Source: Lachnospiraceae bacterium (GTDB taxonomy: Bacteria; Bacillota_A; Clostridia; Lachnospirales; Lachnospiraceae). From it: 7,734 nucleotides of DNA. This document shows, piece after piece, positions 1 to 6,311 of the stretch; within the stretch, counting starts at the first letter, position 1, and each line of letters starts with the position of its first letter. The notes under the pieces were generated by a model. The model did no database searches and was not told where the DNA came from. It saw only the letters and a list, made by a program, of their open reading frames with translations. The position numbers were made by a program, and so were the translations under genes. The stretch covers positions 1-7,734 of the forward strand of contig JAISHZ010000365.1 of NCBI GenBank assembly GCA_031262285.1, read 5' to 3'.

Positions 1-75
1 GAACAACGGTCCGATTTATCCAAGAAACAAGCCGATAGGTACTATTTACACATACAGCAGAAAGGTGTAGAATAA
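1..75 (+). CDS. 3' tail of an upstream gene (partial, frame uncertain)
   Basis: Two plus-strand frames stay open from the left edge. One ends at TAG 68-70 with the residues NNGPIYPRNKPIGTIYTYSR then KV, and the other ends at TAA 73-75. The first looks more like a natural protein end. Its GPIYPR...IGTIYTYSR pattern vaguely recalls the last beta strands of S24/S26-type small peptidases, a family I associate with PqqD-like neighbours, but about 22 residues cannot establish this. Either stop lies within 10 bases of the next start codon, so the upstream gene is probably co-transcribed with the PqqD-like gene. Confidence 0.35.
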   Translation, partial: EQRSDLSKKQADRYYLHIQQKGVE

Positions 76-76
76 A

Positions 77-328
77 ATGATTGGCGACGAAAAATTCCAA
101 TTACGTCACGCAGCCGGAATCTACTGGCTCTTAGATATGAGTCAAAGCGGTAAAGAGTACCAAAAACCCATTACAATGAATGAGTCCGGCGCTTTCCTCT
201 GGAAAATGAACCAAGAAAAACGAACACCTGAAGAAATGGTACAAGCCATATGTGAACGGTATCACATTGACGAGGACGAAGCTCTTGAAGATGTAAAAGA
301 CTTCTTGGACAAATGGACGATTCAATAA
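77..328 (+). CDS. PqqD-like family protein (RiPP-recognition-type winged helix)
   Basis: This 83-residue protein has the PqqD-like layout. An N-terminal beta hairpin (about residues 7-21, FQLRHAAGIYWLLD) is followed by the hallmark NESGAFLW (35-42), corresponding to the family's LNxTGxxIW. A helix-turn-helix-like part follows: TPEEMVQAICERY, an acidic linker, then EALEDVKDFLDKW. PqqD-type domains bind leader peptides and present them to radical SAM or other modifying enzymes, and many stand-alone members have no known partner. The protein is slightly short at its C-terminus, lacking the usual hydrophobic last helix turn. AAAGGTG at 61-67 is a modest ribosome binding site about 9-11 bases upstream of the ATG. 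The gap to the next gene is 25 bases, so the two are likely co-transcribed. No precursor peptide or radical SAM enzyme is visible in the window. The family call is firm; the role in a polysaccharide operon is unknown. Confidence 0.85.
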   Translation: MIGDEKFQLRHAAGIYWLLDMSQSGKEYQKPITMNESGAFLWKMNQEKRTPEEMVQAICERYHIDEDEALEDVKDFLDKWTIQ

Positions 329-344
329 AATACGACGATTTATT

Positions 345-348
345 GAGG
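345..348 (+). promoter_or_regulatory. Ribosome binding site of the SDR-PelD-like gene
   Basis: GAGG lies 5 bases before the ATG at 354 (GAGGAAAATATG). A second ATG at 358 is in another frame, so this site together with the Rossmann-like N-terminus (MDVLVIGG) supports the start at 354. Confidence 0.6.
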
Positions 349-353
349 AAAAT

Positions 354-2534
354 ATGGATGTATTGGTCATCGGCGGTGTGAGCAATCTGGTGAATGGGCT
401 CATAGATAAATTGAACAAAGAGGGGCATAGAATTTATTTGTTAACCGGGAGCCAATTTCAAGTTCCCGGTTATCGTCGTACCTTTGAACGATACAACTTT
501 ACGTATGATACCAATAGTATGGGCGAAATCTTCGACAGCGTAAGACCCGACGTGACTATTTTTATGGGTGGATATGATACGAATTTTACGTGGCTTCATC
601 CAAGATCAGAAGCACTAAAATACATGACAGGGCTGACCAATATGTTGATCTCTTTCTCCTTGCGGCAGTCCGGACGTTTCATTTATTTATCCAGCCAAGA
701 CGTGTTTCAAGAAGCGAGAGACTACAATATCCCCGAAAAGGAACCGGTCGCGCCCAAAGATCTGCGCCCTGTGAGCCTCTCCCACGGAGAACGCTTGTGT
801 ATGGATTATTCCACCGTGTATGGACTAGACACGGTGGTTCTACGCTTGGATCATGTCTATGATATTCCGAAAAAAAGGCATCAAGTAGCCAATATTTGTT
901 CCTTTATGTGTCTGGAAGCTTTGGAAAATCACAAACTGGTCGCCGACGACCATAAAATCTTCTCTCTTCTCTATCTTTCGGATGCTGTCGAGTTTATCTA
1001 TCGCTTGGTGGCGTGCAAAGAACACAAAAGCAACCTTTACCATGTGTCTGCTTCCTCACCGATTAGTGAATTGCAAATGGCCAAATGGATTCAAGAAGTC
1101 ATGGGTAAGGAACTCACCGTCATCGAGCAGACACTAAGTGGTGAACGAAGGTTGATCCTCTCGAATGTCAATTTTGATCGGGAATTTCGGGTGCGAATCT
1201 TTCACAAGCCCGAGGATATGGTGAAGCGCGTCGCGACACAGATGGTGGAGCACAAAGTAGATTTTTTGGCGAACGGCACCGCGAAAGTGAGCAAAATCAA
1301 GCATATTTGGCAAGCGATGAAGCATTTGTTTTTGATTTCGCTCCCTTTTGTGGAGAATCTGTTGTGTTTTATACCCTTCTACGTGTTCAGTGGGCAAGCG
1401 CTACAAAGTGAATACTTTGCTCGGCTGGATTTGTATTTGATCTATGTACTGTTGTTTGCGATCGTCTATGGGCAACACCAAGCGACTTTTTCGGCGCTTT
1501 TGTCCGTGGCAGGGTATTTGACACAACATTCGCAGGATGACTCCGGATTCATGGTGATGTTGGATTATAATACTTATGTGTGGATGGCGCAATTGTTTAT
1601 ATTGGGATTGGCAGTCGGATATTTGAAAGATGAGATTACACTCATTCGAGGGATGGAAGCCAATGAGGTCGATTATTTGACCGAGCAGTTGAGCGATATC
1701 CAAGACATCAACATCAGCAATGTACGACTGAAAAATATATTAGAAACGCAAGTCGTCAATCAAAATGACAGCTTAGGCAAAATTTATGAAATTACATCCG
1801 GACTAGATAAATACGAACCGGAAGAAGTGCTGTTCTATGCTGCGGAAATACTCTCCAGACTAATCGGGAGCCAAGATGTGGCGATTTATTCGGTGGCAAA
1901 CCGTTCTTATGCCAGACTTTTTTCCGCGACGTCCCAAAAGGCACGAATATTGGGCAATTCACTCAACTATACGCAGCTGACTGATGTGTATGATTGCATC
2001 AAAGAGCGGAAAGTATATATCAACAAAAAATTGGACGAACGTTATCCCGAAATGGCAGCATCCATTTTTTCAGAAGATGAAATGCAGTTGATTCTTATGG
2101 TTTGGGGTATCCCTTGGGAACGTATGACACTGGGGCAATCCAATGTGTTGGCTGTTATCGGTTATTTGATCCAAAACGCCGTAGTTCGTGCCAATCGTTA
2201 TATGGCGGCGTTGGAAAATCAACGCTATGTGGCGGGAACGCATATCTTGGAAGCACAAGCTTTTTCTTCTTTGGTTCGCGCTTATATGGGAGCACGTAGA
2301 AAGAACTTGACGGAATGCGCCATCTTAGGGATTGAAGTGGAAGCTTCCATGCAGGAGCAAGCGGGAGCAAAATTGGCGAAATTATTGCGCCAGACCGATT
2401 TTTTGGGCAGACTTGCAGATGGAGGATTATATGCTCTCTTATCCAATACAAATAACGACTCGGCCGGTTTTGTCATGAAGCGGTTTCATGAGGCAGGATA
2501 TCCTTGCTTCTTACAAGAGGAAGTACAGATATAA
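354..2534 (+). CDS. SDR-like / PelD-like fusion: putative c-di-GMP receptor for exopolysaccharide synthesis
   Basis: This 726-residue multidomain membrane protein has these parts in order. (1) Residues 1-310 are an extended-SDR/NAD-epimerase-like Rossmann domain: VLVIGG at the first strand, PDVTIFMGG at 65-73, FIYLSSQDVF at 109-118, and LYLSDAVEFI at 206-215. (2) There are four predicted membrane helices at about 324-345, 359-372, 375-392 and 408-424. (3) A coiled-coil-like stretch covers 425-480. (4) A GAF-like domain spans about 485-612. (5) A short degenerate GGDEF domain spans about 613-726. Parts 2-5 match the architecture of PelD, the inner-membrane cyclic di-GMP receptor that activates Pel polysaccharide synthesis. 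The I-site motif RQTD (679-682) is intact, while the GGDEF position reads ADGGL (688-692). This predicts c-di-GMP binding without diguanylate cyclase activity. In the SDR part the GxxGxxG motif and the catalytic YxxxK appear lost, suggesting a structural or sensing role. The gene sits 25 bases after the PqqD-like gene and before a PelE-like gene. Domain assignment is by eye. Confidence 0.8.
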   Translation: MDVLVIGGVSNLVNGLIDKLNKEGHRIYLLTGSQFQVPGYRRTFERYNFTYDTNSMGEIFDSVRPDVTIFMGGYDTNFTWLHPRSEALKYMTGLTNMLISFSLRQSGRFIYLSSQDVFQEARDYNIPEKEPVAPKDLRPVSLSHGERLCMDYSTVYGLDTVVLRLDHVYDIPKKRHQVANICSFMCLEALENHKLVADDHKIFSLLYLSDAVEFIYRLVACKEHKSNLYHVSASSPISELQMAKWIQEVMGKELTVIEQTLSGERRLILSNVNFDREFRVRIFHKPEDMVKRVATQMVEHKVDFLANGTAKVSKIKHIWQAMKHLFLISLPFVENLLCFIPFYVFSGQALQSEYFARLDLYLIYVLLFAIVYGQHQATFSALLSVAGYLTQHSQDDSGFMVMLDYNTYVWMAQLFILGLAVGYLKDEITLIRGMEANEVDYLTEQLSDIQDINISNVRLKNILETQVVNQNDSLGKIYEITSGLDKYEPEEVLFYAAEILSRLIGSQDVAIYSVANRSYARLFSATSQKARILGNSLNYTQLTDVYDCIKERKVYINKKLDERYPEMAASIFSEDEMQLILMVWGIPWERMTLGQSNVLAVIGYLIQNAVVRANRYMAALENQRYVAGTHILEAQAFSSLVRAYMGARRKNLTECAILGIEVEASMQEQAGAKLAKLLRQTDFLGRLADGGLYALLSNTNNDSAGFVMKRFHEAGYPCFLQEEVQI

Positions 2535-2546
2535 CACATCACATAA

Positions 2547-2606
2547 ATCACCATGCGATATAAAACATCACCATGCGATACAAAACATCGATATGCGATT
2601 GGCATT
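2547..2606. repeat. 20-bp tandem direct repeat, two near-perfect units plus a degenerate third
   Basis: Unit 1 (2547-2566) is ATCACCATGCGATATAAAAC and unit 2 (2567-2586) is ATCACCATGCGATACAAAAC, differing by one base. Unit 3 (2587-2606) keeps ATC and ATGCGAT in register, then diverges. The 20-base period is about two helical turns, which would place repeated sites on one face of the DNA. It is not a multiple of three, which argues against coding use. Confidence 0.8.
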
Positions 2607-2635
2607 TGCGACCCTTGTGAATTTACGCAAATGTT
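2601..2635. repeat. Inverted repeat / potential stem-loop
   Basis: CATTTGCG (2603-2610) and CGCAAATG (2626-2633) are perfect 8-base inverted complements around a 15-base loop. Two G-U pairs (GG 2601-2602 with TT 2634-2635) could extend the RNA stem to 10 pairs. No T-run follows. It could be a symmetric protein-binding site or an mRNA structure near the start of the PelE-like gene's leader. Confidence 0.65.
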
Positions 2636-2750
2636 TGAAAGTAAAAATCTCATACAAACCATAAGCAACTAACATCGTCTGTGAATCGTAACAAATGATA
2701 ACCACTTTTTGAAACAGAATACGCGAAGTCTGCAATGGAGTAACCGATAT

Positions 2751-2755
2751 AGGAG
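2751..2755 (+). promoter_or_regulatory. Ribosome binding site of the PelE-like gene
   Basis: AGGAG lies 13 bases before the ATG at 2769, a longer spacing than usual. A second in-frame ATG at 2799 is preceded by AGGA (2791-2794) with only 4 bases of spacing. The start could therefore be either; the first is preferred because of the stronger core. Confidence 0.45.
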
Positions 2756-2768
2756 TTTTTGACATTTT

Positions 2769-3722
2769 ATGACATGGGAGTTTGACAGGCAGGAAACCAT
2801 GATATTGGCAGCGATTGCCATCAATACGATCCTCGGACTCCTATATATGCTATGGGGATGTTTTTTGCTTGGCTTTATCCGAAAAAAACGCAATAGCGAG
2901 AAAACAACCAGAAAGTTCATGCACTTTTTTCGCGCCATGATCATCATCGCCAGTCCCATTGTGGGGATCTCATTTTTTGGCTTTGGATATCTCTGGCAAA
3001 AGATCTTCTTCCGTAGAGATGTAGATTTAACTGCCGTCATTTTTAGCAAAGAGCATGTGGAAACACAGATGAAAGCTGACGAAGAACGAGGGCGCAACTT
3101 AGCGCCGGTAGAAGAAGCCTTAGCGGTCAGTGATAAAGATAGCTTGAGAATGTTAATGATGAATGTGATTCGAGGAGATATCCGCAAATCTCTGGCAGCG
3201 ATTTCGCTTGCGTTAAACAGTGAAGATTCCGAAACGGCTCATTATGCTGCCAGTGTCCTACGGGATGAACTCAACGGCTTTCGTATGCAGGTACAAAGGA
3301 TCATCAAGGAGATCAAAAACGAAGAAGAGAATCAAGTAAGCTTGTGCATCATGTTACTGGAATATATGAATGGCGTATTGGCGCAAGGAGTTTTTAGCGA
3401 ACTCGAGCAACTGACTTTTGTACGTCAAATGGAAGAAGTCATACAAATTTTGTATGACAAAGACAGTACGAAAGTAGAATCCAGACATTTTGAATGGATC
3501 TGTATGCGTCTGATGGAATGCAAAGAATTTGAATTGATGCAAAAATGGTGTGATCGACAGATGAGAGAATTTCCCGATGAATTACCATCTTACGTGTGTA
3601 TGCTCAAATTGTATTATTCGATTATGAATCGAGAGCGGTTCTTTGAAGTGTTGAACAACCTAAAAAAATCCAATATTGTTTTGGATAATGCGACGTTGGA
3701 TTTGATGCGATTGTTTGGATAG
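2769..3722 (+). CDS. PelE-like membrane protein with helical-repeat cytoplasmic region
   Basis: This is a 317-residue protein. Two predicted membrane helices lie near the N-terminus (about 11-37 and 54-75), separated by a basic loop (RKKRNSEKTTRK). A mostly alpha-helical soluble part runs from about 85 to 317. The conserved-looking core is APVEEALAVSDKDSLRMLM (112-130), a GD-containing turn at 136-137, and SETAHYAASVLRDEL (154-168). This pattern, two membrane helices then a 'PLEEAL..ND' segment and an 'AHYAAS' segment, is what I associate with PelE, the TPR-containing partner of PelD in Pel synthesis. Later helices (about 205-315) resemble degenerate TPR-like repeats, for example the segment from EFELMQKWCDRQMREFPDEL onward. 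Its place directly after the PelD-like gene supports the assignment. The start may instead be Met11 at 2799. Family call is moderate; a generic TPR scaffold is the alternative. Confidence 0.62.
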   Translation: MTWEFDRQETMILAAIAINTILGLLYMLWGCFLLGFIRKKRNSEKTTRKFMHFFRAMIIIASPIVGISFFGFGYLWQKIFFRRDVDLTAVIFSKEHVETQMKADEERGRNLAPVEEALAVSDKDSLRMLMMNVIRGDIRKSLAAISLALNSEDSETAHYAASVLRDELNGFRMQVQRIIKEIKNEEENQVSLCIMLLEYMNGVLAQGVFSELEQLTFVRQMEEVIQILYDKDSTKVESRHFEWICMRLMECKEFELMQKWCDRQMREFPDELPSYVCMLKLYYSIMNRERFFEVLNNLKKSNIVLDNATLDLMRLFG

Positions 3723-3786
3723 AGATTACGGTTCGCGTTCTGTCACGATGAGCGTCGAAGGCGTGAATCGGAACGGATATAGAGAA

Positions 3787-3792
3787 AGGAGG
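3787..3792 (+). promoter_or_regulatory. Strong Shine-Dalgarno that fixes the start at 3801
   Basis: AGGAGG, within AAAGGAGGTG, lies 8 bases before the ATG at 3801. A GTG codon at 3792 in the same frame overlaps the Shine-Dalgarno itself and so is unlikely to be the initiator. The ATG at 3801 is chosen, giving 833 rather than 836 residues. Confidence 0.85.
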
Positions 3793-3800
3793 TGGTACTC

Positions 3801-6302
3801 ATGCCAATGACCGTTTATACGGTGCTGCAATTTCTTTGGGCTATGACTGCCTACCTCTTTGTCACGTGCTTCCTTCCTTCTATTGCGTTATCGTCGCAAC
3901 TTTCGCGCTTTCGGCTTTCCTTACGCTTTCTATTTTCCTTTACATTTGGGAATTTTTATTTGATTAATTTGGTCTATCTATTGGAGATCTTTCGGTTCTC
4001 CAATCAAATAACGCTCGTTTTCTTTACGATTCTCCCTGTCTTGCTGTTATGTTTAAAAAGGCGGCAAATGACGCTCACAGGAGCATTTAGTAGGTTTTTT
4101 ACCTTTTTGCTAAGGCTTTTCTCCGGGCAATATGGCTTTCGACTGCTTTTACTGCGGACGCGGCAGGTGATTGGGAAAGTTCTGAAACGTGCAGTTCGAT
4201 GGATTTCACACCAAATCAAGACGCATCCGATGGATGTACCGATGTTACTTGGAGTAGCGGCTGTTTTGACATGGTTTTTTGGATACAATCTAGTCACATA
4301 TTTTGGCTATGGCGCGTCCGACATCGTGGTTCACAATCTTTGGGTGAATGGGATGGATTGGGTTTGGGCATGGCCATGGGAAGAGGCATTTGCTACCAGA
4401 AATAATATCTTTAATGGTGGTGTGTACCCTTTTGGAATGCACAATATCATTTATTATCTGCATGATGTTTTTTGGATGGATACTTACGTACTGTTTCGGG
4501 TGTTTTGGCTGGTGCAAACGATTATGGTATTCCTTGTGACACTGGCCGTCATGCGCGTATGGTGCAAAACCAAGTACGCTCCTTACTTGGGATTGATTCT
4601 TTATCTAATCGCTCCTTTATATCCGTCCAATTACTATCGGTATTACAGTACATTGCCACAAGAATTTGGAATGCTTTTCATCTTGCCGCCTGCATGCTTT
4701 TTTACTGAATTTTTACGCAGAAGAAAGGAAGAGCTGAGAACGCTCACTTGTCAAATTAAAGAGGAACTCGGTGCCTTACAGGAATCGGATCCCAAAGCTA
4801 GAAAGGGTCGAAAGAAGCGTGAACAAAAAGCAATTCGCCGAGAGATCAAACGTAGGAAAAGAGAACGCATCCCCAAGCTATTCAAGAAATCTCCACGGGG
4901 GATCTTTCACTGGCTCCTCCTTCGGTTGAAACAATCGAGGACATTTTTTTCAATCGATCCGCCAAATCGAGAGGATGGGGAATCAAATTGGCATTTATTT
5001 GCTATGATTATGGCGCTTAGTCTTAGTTTTACCACACACTTTTACAATTTCTTTATAGCGGCGTTTTATTGTATTGCGGTGGCGATTGCATTCTTTTTTC
5101 GCTTATTTCGAAGAGGGTATTTTGGGAGAGTGGTGATCGCCGCGCTCCTTAGTATCGTCATCAGTATACTCCCGTTAGCCATGGCAGTCGCAGGCGGGAA
5201 ACCGCTTCAATATTCTCTTAGGTGGGGGATGTCCTTCATCACAGGGACCAATGACCAGTCAGACGAACCAGAAGAACTCGAGGAAACAGAACCCGCACAA
5301 GAAGGGAATTCTTCGGAAGAAGTAGAGTATGAGGAACAAACGATTGTAAGATCGACGCTTTCTGCCAGACTTTTCTCTATCTTGGAGGGAATTGTCAATG
5401 GAACACAGTTTATCATCGATCAAAATATCTTCAATACGCACCAGAAAATATTGATACCCGCGTGTTATCTCGCGATTGCGCTTTTGTTGATTTTGGGTCT
5501 GTTGTTTTGGTTGATTCGAAGGATTGAGTATGGTGCTATGATCTTGAGTGGTGCGATATCCCAGTTGTTATTGATCTTTTTAATGATCAGCGGATTACTG
5601 GGTTTTCCCGAATTGATGGGGACAGAACGGTCAAGGGTTTATTTTTGTTATGGACTTGTGGTATTATGGGGTTTGAGTGCGGATGGCGTGTTGTATCTGT
5701 TGTTGGGATTTCGCAAGATCAAGTGGTTGATGAACACCCTTTCGCTCATATGCTTGCTTGGGATTACCGGTTTTTTTTATCGGGAGGGAATGCTCAGATG
5801 GCAGTACTTGACAGGCAACATCTGGCAAAGTAATGGTGCGGTCACGTGCCTCACCAATATTATTCATGATAATGAAGATCATACATGGACGATCTGTTCG
5901 GCAAATGACGAGACACAGATGGTACACGGACACGGTTACCATGTAGAGACGATTGATTTTTTATATGAGATGGAAGAAGATGGCGAAAGCAAACCGATTC
6001 CTACGCCGCTTATTTATTTCTTTGTGGAAAAGATCCCTTTGAATTATAATGTGTTGTATGAAGGGAGCGGACAGAAAGTCGCGCGAGTTGGTGCGGATCA
6101 AGAACTACCGGAGAATAATGGGCTTGCTCCCTACCAAGGGGAGAATCGTTGGATCGTAATGTCCAAAATGTACTATTGGGCGGAAGAGTTTCGGCGTAGA
6201 TTTCCGGATGTATTTACCGTATACTACGAAACAGATAATTTTATTTGTTATGCTGCTCGGCAAAATATCGCCAGATTGTATAACTTCGCTATCGATTATT
6301 GA
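3801..6302 (+). CDS. Large multi-pass membrane protein, GT-C-glycosyltransferase-like
   Basis: This 833-residue protein has about 12-13 predicted membrane helices and a C-terminal soluble part (about 661-833). After the helix at 146-166, the following loop carries SDIVVHNLW (D174, H178, W181) and then YPFGMH (209-214). An acidic residue with a nearby histidine in the first large outside loop, plus a YPxGxH-type motif, recalls GT-C polyprenyl-phosphate-sugar-dependent glycosyltransferases. A very basic loop (about 306-363, rich in K and R) is probably cytoplasmic. An acidic loop (about 483-513) is probably outside. The C-terminal part contains WTICSANDETQMVHGHGYH (695-713) and IPTPLIYFFVEKIPLNY (733-749). 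The gene lies between a PelE-like and a DUF2194-like gene, 78 bases after the former and 9 before the latter. A role in making or decorating the polysaccharide is inferred. The exact family is not recognised, and a non-enzymatic polysaccharide-complex component is possible. Confidence 0.5.
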   Translation: MPMTVYTVLQFLWAMTAYLFVTCFLPSIALSSQLSRFRLSLRFLFSFTFGNFYLINLVYLLEIFRFSNQITLVFFTILPVLLLCLKRRQMTLTGAFSRFFTFLLRLFSGQYGFRLLLLRTRQVIGKVLKRAVRWISHQIKTHPMDVPMLLGVAAVLTWFFGYNLVTYFGYGASDIVVHNLWVNGMDWVWAWPWEEAFATRNNIFNGGVYPFGMHNIIYYLHDVFWMDTYVLFRVFWLVQTIMVFLVTLAVMRVWCKTKYAPYLGLILYLIAPLYPSNYYRYYSTLPQEFGMLFILPPACFFTEFLRRRKEELRTLTCQIKEELGALQESDPKARKGRKKREQKAIRREIKRRKRERIPKLFKKSPRGIFHWLLLRLKQSRTFFSIDPPNREDGESNWHLFAMIMALSLSFTTHFYNFFIAAFYCIAVAIAFFFRLFRRGYFGRVVIAALLSIVISILPLAMAVAGGKPLQYSLRWGMSFITGTNDQSDEPEELEETEPAQEGNSSEEVEYEEQTIVRSTLSARLFSILEGIVNGTQFIIDQNIFNTHQKILIPACYLAIALLLILGLLFWLIRRIEYGAMILSGAISQLLLIFLMISGLLGFPELMGTERSRVYFCYGLVVLWGLSADGVLYLLLGFRKIKWLMNTLSLICLLGITGFFYREGMLRWQYLTGNIWQSNGAVTCLTNIIHDNEDHTWTICSANDETQMVHGHGYHVETIDFLYEMEEDGESKPIPTPLIYFFVEKIPLNYNVLYEGSGQKVARVGADQELPENNGLAPYQGENRWIVMSKMYYWAEEFRRRFPDVFTVYYETDNFICYAARQNIARLYNFAIDY

Positions 6303-6304
6303 GG
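6301..6304 (+). promoter_or_regulatory. Ribosome binding site of the DUF2194-like gene, overlapping the preceding stop
   Basis: GAGG overlaps the TGA stop at 6300-6302 and lies 7 bases before the ATG at 6312. This suggests translational coupling with the preceding membrane protein. Confidence 0.65.
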
Positions 6305-6311
6305 TTTGAGG

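Larger units (their letters stand above)
2535..2768. other. 234-bp intergenic region with repeats and a stem-loop
   Basis: This is the only long non-coding gap in the window and separates the PelD-like from the PelE-like gene. It holds a 20-bp tandem direct repeat, an inverted repeat with a 15-base loop, and the ribosome binding site of the next gene. No T-tract follows the stem-loop, so it is not a standard intrinsic terminator. No convincing -35/-10 pair and no recognisable c-di-GMP riboswitch core was found. It may carry an internal promoter or operator, or act on mRNA processing. Confidence 0.5.

Noticed and set aside
2553..2672. A 39-codon reading frame starting at ATG 2553 in the gap, with further ATGs at 2573 and 2593 in other frames.
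   Set aside because: No ribosome binding site precedes any of them. The ATGs arise from the 20-bp repeat, whose period shifts the frame each time, and the predicted peptides show no recognisable pattern.
2709..2750. A possible sigma-A promoter with TTGAAA at 2709-2714.
   Set aside because: The hexamer 17 bases downstream is GCAATG, a poor -10 match, and no better-spaced TATAAT-like hexamer was found.
2535..2768. A c-di-GMP riboswitch upstream of the PelE-like gene, which would suit a c-di-GMP-controlled operon.
   Set aside because: I could not find the conserved core of either known c-di-GMP riboswitch class; only one simple hairpin and direct repeats are visible.
2669..3187. A 172-codon minus-strand open frame opposite the PelE-like gene.
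   Set aside because: It is antisense to a gene with coherent membrane and helical features, and its own translation is a low-complexity mix with no recognisable domain.
3723..3786. An imperfect palindrome between the PelE-like and GT-C-like genes (GTTC...CACG...CGTG...GAAC).
   Set aside because: The paired segments are only four bases each with unequal internal gaps, and no T-run follows; this is within chance expectation.
3792..3800. GTG at 3792 as the start of the large membrane protein.
   Set aside because: It overlaps the AGGAGG Shine-Dalgarno, while the ATG at 3801 has ideal spacing from it.
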